Below are positions 17,147 through 25,822 of a DNA stretch of 64,000 bases, one piece after another. Source of the stretch: Planctomycetaceae bacterium (GTDB lineage Bacteria; Planctomycetota; Planctomycetia; Planctomycetales; Planctomycetaceae); contig JACKHO010000003.1 of NCBI GenBank assembly GCA_020638955.1, positions 620,001 through 684,000 on the forward strand, given 5' to 3'. The position numbers and the translations under genes were made by a program. Numbering within the stretch: the stretch's first letter is position 1; every line of letters begins with the position of its first letter. Below the pieces are notes generated by a model. That model worked only from the letters and a program-made list of their open reading frames with translations. It ran no database searches and was not told where the DNA came from.

Positions 17147-18325
17147 TCATTGTGTTTGTGGCAAATGCAGCACACAGCGGAAGCCAATGTCCGGCTGTTC
17201 GTCGGACTGATTCACATGCCCCCGTGCATGCAGTTCCCACTCAGTTGGGCTACCTTTCACGACCCGATGCCCCGTCGGTCGGGATGTTTTCGGTCCTGTC
17301 CAGTCGCGACGCGGTGAACCATCTTGTTCCAGCGCTTCGGCGAAGCTGTCTGCCCGATACCAGTCGGCACACCATTCTCGCGCATTGCCAGCCAAATCTA
17401 TGACGTCAAACATGCTGGTGTCAGCCGGATACATTCCTACTTCCGTGATTTGTCCCGGTTGGCGCGGCTGCCCCCATAACGCGCGGCCATTTCCCCAAGG
17501 ATGCAGCAGACCCAGTTCGCCCCGACCGGCCGCCTCCCATTCCGCTTCGGTCGGAAGTGTTCTGCGGTAACGTTGAGCATACGCTTCGGCAAAACGCCAC
17601 TGCACACCCAGAACCGGATGGTTCGGCGTCGCCGAGACATTTAACGGTGGCGAAACCGGAGCCGTCTTCTTTTCGACGCGGACATCCTCTCGAAATTTCT
17701 CGTATTGTCCCACCGTCACTTCATGCACGTCCATGTAGAACGCCGACACGAATGCCGGGTGTTCTGGCTGCGTATCCGCTGGTCCCAAGTTGCTTCCCAC
17801 TCGGGCGACCTGCGCAGGAATGAAGACCAGTTCCATTCCATCGGCCTCGCAGCGAATCCGAAGCGGCCATCCTTCCTCGGCAACTTCTTGCGAGACAGAC
17901 ACGAATCCTTGCGGTAACTTGTTCGCTTTCGGTGGCGACGTACGGACGGGCTGTTTTTCTTCTGGGACAATCTGGAGCGTCGTACTATCAGCTCCCTTCT
18001 CCGGAATGAACGCAATATACGTCGACTGATCAACCGCCTCATTTGCCGGTACGACCTCAAAGTTGCGATGAACCTCCTCGGTCTCCCAGTCGTTCGATGT
18101 GAACTTGGAGAGATCCGCCTCCGCTTCCCGCCCCTTTCCCGTTGTTTTCGAGGCCCCAGGCGTCGCAGCCTTTTGCTGGGCGACAGCTTGAGGATCTACT
18201 TTGGGCTTCACCGGTGTTGGGGCCGGTGCGACCGCAGGAGGTGGACTGCTGGGCGGCGCTTCTGATCCACCACAGCCAACGAGCGACATCAACGCAACGA
18301 AAACAAGAAATCGTTTCACGACCAT
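17147..18325 (-). CDS. SUMF1/formylglycine-generating-enzyme-fold lipoprotein
   Basis: 392 residues from ATG 18325 (TTG 18334 is the alternative). Signal peptide VKRFLVFVALMSLVGC with a lipobox (LVGC), then a long Pro/Ala-rich linker. The C-terminal half (~150-392) has the SUMF1 fold: FYMDVHEVTVGQYEKF, RTLPTEAEWEAAGRG, HPWGN, VIDLAGNAREWCADWY and GFRCVL. The active-site cysteine pair of true formylglycine-generating enzymes is not evident before GFRC (the segment reads VVKGSPTEWELHARGH), so sulfatase maturation is doubtful; many SUMF1-fold proteins are not enzymes. It starts 21 bases after the FAD oxidoreductase stop and is probably co-transcribed. Confidence 0.85.
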   Translation of the reverse strand: MVVKRFLVFVALMSLVGCGGSEAPPSSPPPAVAPAPTPVKPKVDPQAVAQQKAATPGASKTTGKGREAEADLSKFTSNDWETEEVHRNFEVVPANEAVDQSTYIAFIPEKGADSTTLQIVPEEKQPVRTSPPKANKLPQGFVSVSQEVAEEGWPLRIRCEADGMELVFIPAQVARVGSNLGPADTQPEHPAFVSAFYMDVHEVTVGQYEKFREDVRVEKKTAPVSPPLNVSATPNHPVLGVQWRFAEAYAQRYRRTLPTEAEWEAAGRGELGLLHPWGNGRALWGQPRQPGQITEVGMYPADTSMFDVIDLAGNAREWCADWYRADSFAEALEQDGSPRRDWTGPKTSRPTGHRVVKGSPTEWELHARGHVNQSDEQPDIGFRCVLHLPQTQ

Positions 18326-18346
18326 ATTTCCCAACGAGGGAATTGT

Positions 18347-20401
18347 TTACTTCACTGGCAGCAGTTGGACGGCATCGGCAATGACGTGACCGTTTGCTCC
18401 GGCGTTTGATATGACAACAGCTTCGGCATCAGTGCCGTTCACCCGGAACTTCCCCAAACTGACAAAGCCATATTCCAGGGTCGGTTTGCGGCGTTGATCG
18501 ACACGGACTTCCGAACTTCCCATAGCATACTGCACGACAACCAGCGTATTCGAGGCCCGGTTGGCCTGCGGCGTAAAACACACACGAATTTCATAATTCC
18601 CGGGCTTCACACCTTTCAGCGAGTACGTTACCGACTTTTCACCTTGGCCGGCGTTGGCGTCGTGGATGTAATCTTTCCCCACGAAGCCGGAAATACTGGC
18701 GCTCGATGGCCAGTCCCCTTGCAGCTTGGCCTGGTCATTATCGATGACAATTCCGGGCAGCTTACTGGGATCAATTCCTGTGGGAGCGACAGAATTCTCT
18801 GGGATGTCGAGCACCTGTTTGTCCGCCAGCAGTCGTTCACGCAATGCGTCGTATGACACATCTTGGACGGCCAGATTGTTGTCAATCGCCATACAGGCGG
18901 CTGTCGCTGATGATTGACCGAGAATCATGAATACCGGTTCCATTCGAATGGATCCGTAGGCAATGTGCGAGGAAGACAAACAGACCGGTACGAGCAAATT
19001 GTGGCACTCTTCCTTCTTGGGAACAATCGCCTCATACGAAATCATGTAAGGGCCACGTGGACTCACCTGCACGTCTCCTTCGTTCCGTACGTGTCCATGT
19101 TCGTCGAGGTGCCGCTGGCAGTTGTGGGAATCCATGTTGTATGAGCCCAGCCCCACCGAATGCGGGGTGGTACGGGTGCGTCGGCAGTCGAGTTCCGTCT
19201 GCACATAGCTTGACACCATGCGGCGTCCTTCGCGGACATACATCCAGTACGGGAAATGTTCGTTGTCGATGAATTCATCTTTCGCCCATCCCCAGCGACT
19301 GACTGTTCCTCGAATTTCCTCCGGCACGCGGGGATGATTTGCCAGCGTCCAGAACAGTCCTTTCACGTAGGTCGCATGTTCCTGTTCGATGCGGACCCGC
19401 TCGGCATCACTGGCGGTGGGGAAGTCGTAGTTTCGTCCGATGAAATCGGTCGACACGGCATGGTTGTTGTTCACATCGGTTTTGCGATTCGGCATCATGC
19501 CAATGGCGAGCGGCAGCCGCATGTCACCGGCTTCAAAGTTTCGTAGTAGCAGTTCGAATTCCTGCTCGTTGTAGTTCGCTGGCTTCGCAAACGGGACCTG
19601 ATTCTCTTTGTTGTCTGTCATGCAAATTCGGAAGTTGTACGCCTGTACGCGTGTGTCGGCCTCGCCATCAACGCCGGGGTCGGTTCCAATTCCCGGCAGC
19701 AGGCCGCTCTTGGGATCACCCGGCACAATGTACCCGTCAACCGGCTTCACGAACTGATGTGATCGAGCATGCCCAACCTGCACTCCGTTCAACGTCTCAC
19801 CATACATCGCATTACTTTCACGACCGACGGTGAACGACACTCCCACCGCCGCCAGCAAATCGCCTTCGTAAGTGGCGTCAATGAACACCTTGCCTGCAAC
19901 CTTGCGACCACTCTGCATGGTCAGCGAAACAAGGCGTTGTCCCTGCATTTCCGCGCCCTGCGCGCGGTCGAGAAATTCGCCAGTGACGACGACAACTCCC
20001 GCGTCCTTGAGCATGTCCCTGACGATTCCTTCAGCAACATGCGGCTCAAAAGTCCACATGGCGTCATCTTCCGGGCGATAGCGTGAATATCCTTTCGCCG
20101 ACTCCTGACGCCAGGCCGAGGACTCGTCGTAGTGCTGCTTGATTCGCTGATAGAACTCCCGGGCAACTCCACCAATCGCGGCTTTGTTACCGCTGTCGGT
20201 TGACCCCAGCCCCGAAACCGTCAGTCCGCCAACGTGCTCGCGTGGCTCCAGGATAATGACCGACTTTCCCATCCGCCGTGCTTGCACGGCCGCGGAAAAC
20301 GCGGCAGATGTTCCGCCGTAAATGACGATGTCATACGACTCCGCTCCCTGCACCGCAGATGCCAGGCAAATCAAAGCCAAAAACGAACAAACAACTCGCA
20401 T
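18347..20401 (-). CDS. Secreted FAD-dependent oxidoreductase (FAD_oxidored family)
   Basis: 684 residues from ATG 20401 (AGGA 7 bases upstream), beginning with a signal peptide MRVVCSFLALICLASAVQG. A Rossmann FAD-binding site follows at once: YDIVIYGGTSAAFSAAVQA, VIILEPREHVGGLTVSGLG, and later FIDATYEGDLLAAVGVSFTVGRES, the marks of the large planctomycete/Bacteroidetes FAD_oxidored family. The C-terminal ~130 residues (from about VIDNDQAKLQGDWPSS) look like a beta-sandwich of the kind attached to xanthan lyases and other carbohydrate enzymes. Substrate is unknown, perhaps a sugar or polyol. The open frame continues upstream to 20527 but without a signal sequence at its start. Confidence 0.9.
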   Translation of the reverse strand: MRVVCSFLALICLASAVQGAESYDIVIYGGTSAAFSAAVQARRMGKSVIILEPREHVGGLTVSGLGSTDSGNKAAIGGVAREFYQRIKQHYDESSAWRQESAKGYSRYRPEDDAMWTFEPHVAEGIVRDMLKDAGVVVVTGEFLDRAQGAEMQGQRLVSLTMQSGRKVAGKVFIDATYEGDLLAAVGVSFTVGRESNAMYGETLNGVQVGHARSHQFVKPVDGYIVPGDPKSGLLPGIGTDPGVDGEADTRVQAYNFRICMTDNKENQVPFAKPANYNEQEFELLLRNFEAGDMRLPLAIGMMPNRKTDVNNNHAVSTDFIGRNYDFPTASDAERVRIEQEHATYVKGLFWTLANHPRVPEEIRGTVSRWGWAKDEFIDNEHFPYWMYVREGRRMVSSYVQTELDCRRTRTTPHSVGLGSYNMDSHNCQRHLDEHGHVRNEGDVQVSPRGPYMISYEAIVPKKEECHNLLVPVCLSSSHIAYGSIRMEPVFMILGQSSATAACMAIDNNLAVQDVSYDALRERLLADKQVLDIPENSVAPTGIDPSKLPGIVIDNDQAKLQGDWPSSASISGFVGKDYIHDANAGQGEKSVTYSLKGVKPGNYEIRVCFTPQANRASNTLVVVQYAMGSSEVRVDQRRKPTLEYGFVSLGKFRVNGTDAEAVVISNAGANGHVIADAVQLLPVK

Positions 20402-20486
20402 GGGGAATTCCTGAAGAAAAACGTGTAATGCTGTACTCACTAATAACTCACGCGGGAAGAATTCCCAGGGAGCCAATCCAACCATC

Positions 20487-21527
20487 TCAACCGGCACCCG
20501 ATCCGACTCCAAAATCTCTGACTTCATAGAGATTCGTTACGTTACAAACCGGGCAAGTCAGAGTTGCCGTCTTCCCCGGGCTGCAGTGTGTGTGACCCTT
20601 GAGACACATACCGTAGCCAGGGTTATTGCAATACGGGCAAGCCTTGAGACTGTGAAGCTGCGCCGAGGATACCGTCGCACTCGATTTCGCGGAACTTTCA
20701 AAGTCAAAGTCCTCGACAGGATGCACTGCGACACAGTCATACTGGGGAGGGTTGCGGTAGTCACTCTCACTCTGCGGCCGGCGTTCAAACCGCATCAAAT
20801 AGAACTGGCGGGTCTTCACGCAGTGCAAATGCAGAAAGACGAATCGATCGCTCTGATGTGTTACCGGCTGCTCGTTGCCAGGAACGACTTCCAGCAGGTC
20901 AGGAACATTTGGCAAATGGATTTCACCATTCCCTGCCCCGGAGACCGCTGTACTCACCGTGGTTACTGAGGCAGAAACCCACTGGAAAAACTGAGCCATC
21001 ACTTCAGGATTCAAATCTTTCGAACGAATAACGATTGGCGTAATACGTGAAAGTGCTTCGAGGTCCGCATCATCACCGCAACCCACGGCAATCATGTTGT
21101 ATTGATTGCTGCCAACTTTTGCCCGAACTTTATCGGCCTCAGCCATCCACGAGTCGGTTGGTCGTCCGTCGGTCAGGAGGAAAATGTTCGGCTTGTAGTC
21201 CCCCTTGGTGGTGGCCGAATTCTTCCGCACATTCCTCTCAATACTGGCCTGCAAGATTGACAACGCAGAACCGAGAGCCGTCCCCGAACCCAGCCGCAGC
21301 CGCGGCATGTTGACCTGCGTCATATCGGTCAGTGGAATGAGTTCTGTGGCCTTTCCAGAGAAGCCAATGACACTCAGAGCAGCAGTTTCCAATGCCATGG
21401 GATCTTGCTGCAGTGTGGAAATCAAAGAATGGAGCCCTGCCTTAATCGCCTCGAAAGGTTCGCCTGCGACGGATTCAGAACAATCCAGCAGCAGATAAAC
21501 GGGAAGTCTTCTGACGAATTCTGACAT
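20487..21527 (-). CDS. TerY-like VWA protein with C-terminal zinc ribbon
   Basis: 346 residues from ATG 21527. It opens RRLPVYLLLDCSESVAGEP, as in TerY proteins; the VWA metal-ion site is Asp15-x-Ser17-x-Ser19, with SGTALGSAL and LLTDGRPTDSW supplying the Thr and Asp. The C-terminal ~50 residues contain CPYC...CPVC with an extra Cys-Gly-His-Cys stretch, fitting the zinc-ribbon domain that follows VWA in TerY. Family members usually occur with a PP2C phosphatase and a protein kinase as a stress or tellurium-linked triad; neither partner is next to this gene. Upstream TTG 21548 is an alternative start. Cytoplasmic; partners unknown. Confidence 0.85.
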   Translation of the reverse strand: MSEFVRRLPVYLLLDCSESVAGEPFEAIKAGLHSLISTLQQDPMALETAALSVIGFSGKATELIPLTDMTQVNMPRLRLGSGTALGSALSILQASIERNVRKNSATTKGDYKPNIFLLTDGRPTDSWMAEADKVRAKVGSNQYNMIAVGCGDDADLEALSRITPIVIRSKDLNPEVMAQFFQWVSASVTTVSTAVSGAGNGEIHLPNVPDLLEVVPGNEQPVTHQSDRFVFLHLHCVKTRQFYLMRFERRPQSESDYRNPPQYDCVAVHPVEDFDFESSAKSSATVSSAQLHSLKACPYCNNPGYGMCLKGHTHCSPGKTATLTCPVCNVTNLYEVRDFGVGSGAG

Positions 21528-21776
21528 GACTTGTAATCCATCATTCAATCAACGAGATGCGGACACAGTGCGCAGGATGGACCACAATCATACCCCGACG
21601 ACGAGATACTTCACAAACGGCCTGCCGATTCCTTCCGTGTAAATGACGGAGGTGCTCCCGATAAGGCGGGGCATTAGCAGGTGAACCAGTTTGCAGACGC
21701 TTCAAAATTCTCAGTGCTCTCTCAGGCGTTCGCGTTCTTTCTGTGTCATCTGCGGTCAATGAGAGCGCATCGTGGA

Positions 21777-22124
21777 CTAATCGAAGTGTTCGTCACTGGG
21801 GTCGAACTTGGGTACGACGAAGTTGATAATTTTCATTTTGCCGATGGCCCGGTGGCGTGTGCCCGGAGGAATGAGGACGCACATGCCGGGTTTGAGCGGG
21901 ATGCGTTCGTCGTCGAGTTGCATTTGTGCTGTCGGTTCGCACTCCAGGATGTAGTACGTCTCGGTCAGCGTGTTGTGGTAGTGGACCTTAGCGTCATCAT
22001 CGATTTCCGTGACGTGGACCGTCGCGGGATATTCGGGGACGTCGGCGAATGCGCGTCGAGCGGTACCACAGGGACAAGGAGTCCCCGGCAGTTCGGAGAA
22101 ATCAACGACTCGATATCCCGGCAT
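21777..22124 (-). CDS. Small cupin-domain protein
   Basis: 115 codons including the stop from ATG 22124, which has GGGAG upstream; the open frame runs further to 22199 but that part lacks cupin similarity. A single cupin barrel with metal-ligand signature VHYHNTLTETYYILE (two His and a Glu) and the second motif LKPGMCVLIPPGTRHRAIG. Such small cupins bind a divalent metal and may act as isomerase, dioxygenase or sensor; no substrate can be assigned. It follows the phosphohexomutase by 93 bases on the same strand, so a role in sugar metabolism is possible but only an inference from position. Confidence 0.85.
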   Translation of the reverse strand: MPGYRVVDFSELPGTPCPCGTARRAFADVPEYPATVHVTEIDDDAKVHYHNTLTETYYILECEPTAQMQLDDERIPLKPGMCVLIPPGTRHRAIGKMKIINFVVPKFDPSDEHFD

Positions 22125-22217
22125 GGCAGTGACTCCCACTTTCGACAGGTCTGATCTGTGCGAGCATGCCCACGCTGCTGCGCGACGTGGGCATGGCACA
22201 GTCCATCCGCATTTCCA

Positions 22218-23807
22218 CTACTTCAGGTTACCCCAGTCCTGAACGGCGACTGTCGCCCGGCCATTGCACAGTTCCCGGATGCGTGAAATCAGGGCGTAGG
22301 TCTTGGCGGCGACATCTGCGGATTCGCGAGACTCAAAGTTCACTCGCAGCAGCGGTTCGTTGTTCGAAGCGCGGATGTTGAACCACCATTCTGGCGTGTA
22401 GTCCTGCACGACCCGGTACGTTAAGCCTTCGGCATCGTTCTCTTTGTCGATTTGGAACACGTCATCAACTGTTGCGAACTTGTCGCTGCGCGGGTGGAGC
22501 ACGCTGACACCATCCAGGTCGAGGATGTAGCAGTTCTTTTCATCAGTGGAGAACTCATTCCGTACGGCGGAAATGACATCACGGCTGACGCTTTGCCAGT
22601 CGGAACAAGTGAAACGCAAATTCACTTCCCCACTGTTCGGCCAAGGTTTCAGTTCGCTCAACAGTTCTGAACAGGATTTCCCCGAAGCGAGGAGCATGTC
22701 CCAGAATCCAATGAGGGCGAACAGGCCGGAGTCGAGGCAGTATTTGTCGGGGAAGTTGTAGTGGGCTGACGACTCACCACCGAAGACGGCATCGGTCTTC
22801 ACCAAGGCGACCTTGGCAGCATCTTGTCCGACGCGGCAAATGACGGGTGTTCCACCAGCGGCCCGAACGGTTTGCGGCACGAGCCACGAAGCGACGGCTG
22901 CATAGACCACGCTCTTGTCGCCTGATGTTGCTGCGGAAACATAATTGCGGGCCAACGCGGCCAACATGAGCGAGCCACTGACAAATTGTCCCCATTCATC
23001 AACGAGGAAGACCCGGTCGGCATCACCGTCGAAGGCGGCTCCGAAAGCGGCGCCCTGTTCAATGACCGTTTCCTGCAGCAGTTTGACGGCACCCGGCAGT
23101 CCGGGATTGGAGGGACGCGTCGGGAAGCGACCATCGATTTGTTCTGCAACGGCCAGGACTTCCACCTCGGCTCCACGCGCAGCGAGGGCTTCTTTCAGCA
23201 GCGGCACAAAGAGACCACCGACACCGTTACCGGGATCGAGGACGATTTTCCCTTTGGCGCTTCCGAGGCGAGAGGACCGATCGCATGCGGCCTTGGTGAA
23301 TTCCTTCTGCAAGTCGAGCCGAGCCTGAGCGGGAAACGGGGCACATGCAGCGGCTGGTGCCGCAGCGTTGTTGCCATCTTTTTCGAACTGGGGGTGCAGC
23401 TGGTCGAGCGGACGGAGGATGTCGATTCCGCCATTGTCTTTGTTTCGCATCACCATTTTGATGCCATTGTACTCGGGAGGATTGTGCGAGGCGGTAATCA
23501 TGGCACCTGCAATGACACCGTTGAGCTGCTCGCCGACACCCCATTGAATCATGTCGGTGGTGGCCAATCCTGCAGCGACTGGGACACCTCCTTCCGCCGC
23601 GATTCCCTGGAGCATTGCAGAGTAAATGGCGGGTGACGAGGTGCGACCATCACGCCCGACGAGGATGGCTGGAGATTTGTCACCGGTCAGGGTGATCAGG
23701 CTGCGAACGAGATATCGCCCCGTGAACCAGGCGAGTTCCTCATTGATTTGATTGGGATAAATCCCGCGGATGTCTGCTTTGCGTTTGAATAATTCGGGAT
23801 CGAACAT
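22218..23807 (-). CDS. Phosphomannomutase/phosphoglucomutase
   Basis: 529 residues from ATG 23807 (an open frame to 23840 adds MISVREEATSL). Alpha-D-phosphohexomutase: the phosphoserine loop GAMITASHNPPEYNG has Ser107, the metal-binding loop is AFDGDADRVFLVD, and the sugar-specificity loop GGESSAHYNF is present; the last domain contains the phosphate-binding region. It interconverts hexose 1- and 6-phosphates for exopolysaccharide, LPS or glycogen precursors. ManB/PgmU-type specificity is not decided by sequence reading. AGAGGAAG lies about 12 bases before ATG 23807. Confidence 0.93.
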   Translation of the reverse strand: MFDPELFKRKADIRGIYPNQINEELAWFTGRYLVRSLITLTGDKSPAILVGRDGRTSSPAIYSAMLQGIAAEGGVPVAAGLATTDMIQWGVGEQLNGVIAGAMITASHNPPEYNGIKMVMRNKDNGGIDILRPLDQLHPQFEKDGNNAAAPAAACAPFPAQARLDLQKEFTKAACDRSSRLGSAKGKIVLDPGNGVGGLFVPLLKEALAARGAEVEVLAVAEQIDGRFPTRPSNPGLPGAVKLLQETVIEQGAAFGAAFDGDADRVFLVDEWGQFVSGSLMLAALARNYVSAATSGDKSVVYAAVASWLVPQTVRAAGGTPVICRVGQDAAKVALVKTDAVFGGESSAHYNFPDKYCLDSGLFALIGFWDMLLASGKSCSELLSELKPWPNSGEVNLRFTCSDWQSVSRDVISAVRNEFSTDEKNCYILDLDGVSVLHPRSDKFATVDDVFQIDKENDAEGLTYRVVQDYTPEWWFNIRASNNEPLLRVNFESRESADVAAKTYALISRIRELCNGRATVAVQDWGNLK

Positions 23808-23936
23808 GAGTGAAGTCGCTTCCTCTCGAACGGAAATCAATGAGCAGTTAACGAGTTAGCAGTCTCAACTCTTGTTGTCACCCTGTCCAGCGAACCGCCT
23901 CGCGATTTCAGATTATCGGAAGAAAGAAACGGGTCC

Positions 23937-23964
23937 TTGAAGCTGTGCGGCACAGGACTATACT
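23937..23964 (+). promoter_or_regulatory. Candidate sigma-70-type promoter of the peroxiredoxin gene
   Basis: TTGAAG at 23937-23942, 16-base spacer, TATACT at 23959-23964, about 58 bases before the ATG at 24023. Reading only; no start-site data. Confidence 0.45.
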
Positions 23965-24022
23965 CCCAAATTCAAAGGGACATGAACCAAAACACAGTCG
24001 TAGAGACATTGAGGAGTCCAGA

Positions 24023-24565
24023 ATGAGTGCTCAAGTCGGCCAGGCCGCCCCTGATTTCAAAGTTCGTGCATATGATCGCACCAAAGACGGGACTGACAAA
24101 GAATTCCAGGACATTGCTCTGGAAGATTTCAAAGGGAAGTGGGTTTGCCTCTTCTTCTACCCACTCGACTTCACCTTCGTCTGCCCGACGGAAATTGTGT
24201 CGTTCAACGAAAAGCTGGGCGAATTTGAAGATCGTGAATGTGCCGTGCTGACTGCCAGCACCGACAGCGTCTTCTCGCACAAAGGCTGGTGCGCCAGCCA
24301 CGAAGATTTGCAGAAGCTGAAATACCCGATGCTGGCCGACACGACCCACGCGCTTTCGAAGGCGTACGGCGTGCTGAAGGAAGACGCCGGTATTGCCTAC
24401 CGCGGCATTTTCCTGATTGATCCTAACGGCGTGGTTCGTTGGTCCGCCGTACACGACCTCAGCGTTGGCCGCAATGTCGACGAAGTGCTGCGTGTTCTCG
24501 ACGCGCTGCAAACCGACAAGCTCTGCCCATGCAACTGGAACAAGGGCGACAACACCCTGAACTAG
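24023..24565 (+). CDS. AhpC-type 2-Cys peroxiredoxin
   Basis: 180 residues from ATG 24023, with GAGGAGT 5 bases upstream. The peroxidatic cysteine is Cys54 in FYPLDFTFVCPTEI, with the conserved Pro and Thr/Glu beside it; a resolving-type cysteine pair CPC sits at 168-170 in LCPCNWNKGD near the C-terminus. It reduces peroxides in the cytoplasm. The next gene encodes an AhpD-like protein on the same strand, so the pair probably works together, AhpD or thioredoxin reducing the peroxiredoxin. No thioredoxin reductase/AhpF gene is in the window. Confidence 0.95.
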   Translation: MSAQVGQAAPDFKVRAYDRTKDGTDKEFQDIALEDFKGKWVCLFFYPLDFTFVCPTEIVSFNEKLGEFEDRECAVLTASTDSVFSHKGWCASHEDLQKLKYPMLADTTHALSKAYGVLKEDAGIAYRGIFLIDPNGVVRWSAVHDLSVGRNVDEVLRVLDALQTDKLCPCNWNKGDNTLN

Positions 24566-24592
24566 TTTTCGGTTTCCACCCGGTTCGAATTC

Positions 24593-24622
24593 AAAGTGGA
24601 GCGGGAGTTCTCGCTCCACTTT
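24593..24622 (+). terminator. Hairpin between peroxiredoxin and AhpD-like gene
   Basis: Perfect 11-bp stem (AAAGTGGAGCG with CGCTCCACTTT) and an 8-base loop, but only three T follow. It may be a weak terminator or attenuator that lowers expression of the downstream AhpD-like gene. Confidence 0.5.
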
Positions 24623-24657
24623 GTCGTTCACGGTTCTCAATGACGCGGAATAGTCTG

Positions 24658-25287
24658 ATGCAGCATCTCACACCCATTGTTGTCAGTGAAGCACCTGAAA
24701 AAGTTGCTCAGGTGTTTCAGCGTTTGGCGGAACTGTTCGAGACCGAGGAAATCCCCTCGCCGTTTTACGTGTATGGGAATGTGGAGCCATTTCTGCGCGA
24801 CTTCTACATGAACTTCAAGAAGTTCGTTTATCAGGCGGGACAACTCGATGCGAAGACGAAGGCCGCCATTGCGTTAGCAGTAGCTAGTCAGACGAAGTGC
24901 AAGGCATGGCTCGACTGGTCGGCCAGTCGCTGCCAGCATGTTGGATTTTCGATTGATCAGGTTTCGGAAATTCTGGCGGTCGTGGCGACGAACGCCATGT
25001 ACAACACGTTTTTCAAATTCCGTGAGATGAGTGGTTCATCCATTTTCGAAGGGATGGGAGTAGGACTCCGGGCACATACATTCTCGAATGTGTCGTTGGA
25101 CGAGTCGCTGGTGGAACTCATCAACATTGTCATCAGCGACATTAATGCTTGTCGTCCCTGTACGAGCGGCCACGTGGAGAAGGCGAAGCAGTTGGGCATC
25201 AGCAACGAGCAAATGTTGGAAGCGATTCAGTGCGGAGCCACTATGTATGCTGGCTGTCAGTTTCTCAGTGCAACGCCGACGCCCTGA
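24658..25287 (+). CDS. AhpD-like (carboxymuconolactone decarboxylase fold) alkylhydroperoxidase
   Basis: 209 residues from ATG 24658 (GGAA 8 bases upstream; ATG 24640 is an alternative). All-helical AhpD/CMD-like protein with two similar halves. The C-terminal half has the active-site motif Cys165-x-x-Cys168-x-x-x-His172 (ACRPCTSGHVEKAKQLG), as in AhpD; the N-terminal half has a degenerate copy around KCKAWLDWSASRC. Family role: disulfide oxidoreductase regenerating AhpC. The tandem position behind the peroxiredoxin supports this. The open frame runs upstream into the ahpC gene but is not coding there. Confidence 0.88.
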   Translation: MQHLTPIVVSEAPEKVAQVFQRLAELFETEEIPSPFYVYGNVEPFLRDFYMNFKKFVYQAGQLDAKTKAAIALAVASQTKCKAWLDWSASRCQHVGFSIDQVSEILAVVATNAMYNTFFKFREMSGSSIFEGMGVGLRAHTFSNVSLDESLVELINIVISDINACRPCTSGHVEKAKQLGISNEQMLEAIQCGATMYAGCQFLSATPTP

Positions 25288-25522
25288 TTAACTTGCCAGG
25301 TCTTCCCAGTTTTCACGTTTTCGTGCGTCGGAATCGATTCACGCAAAATCTGGAAAACACCTGTTCATCCTCTTGAATGCATGTGGTGGCAGCGATACGT
25401 TGAAGTGTGTTCAGGCAGTGATTTTTCTCCGCCTCCACATGTGCTCTTTGCCAAAACAGTTCGTCGAGCGACACGTTTGAGAGCGCTGTGTGCGGAGTTT
25501 ACTTTACCCGCAGGAGACTCCT

Positions 25523-25690
25523 ATGGCCGGTACAGTAGTCGTTGATGCCCAGCAACATGTCGACGCAGTTGAGGAAATCCGTCTGCGAACGTGGGCACGT
25601 AAGCATTATGTGCCCAGCGACGAGCGGTTGAATCTTCATCCCGTCATTCTGGATGAAATGCGTCGCCGCGACGCCGAATTGAGCAAGTAG
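25523..25690 (+). CDS. Small hypothetical protein, 55 residues
   Basis: ATG 25523 has AGGAG 6 bases upstream. The product is small, charged and soluble, ending in LNLHPVILDEMRRRDAELSK. It is alone between an AhpD-like gene and a membrane-protein gene. I do not recognise it; coding is supported mainly by the good ribosome binding site and a protein-like composition. Confidence 0.6.
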   Translation: MAGTVVVDAQQHVDAVEEIRLRTWARKHYVPSDERLNLHPVILDEMRRRDAELSK

Positions 25691-25822
25691 TTCGCCAATT
25701 TGACTTGGTCGATGGTCCGCCGTTCTGGACAGGAGGTTCCCGAGAGCGGCGGCATTCATCTTGTCTCTCTTTGTCCACCTGTTCTATTCTGTCGCTTCGC
25801 ACATAAATGTCGAAGGATGCAG

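Noticed and set aside
21541..21759. 72-residue minus-strand frame between the VWA and cupin genes
   Set aside because: Arg-rich, no ribosome site, no family, overlaps the start of the VWA gene; treated as non-coding.
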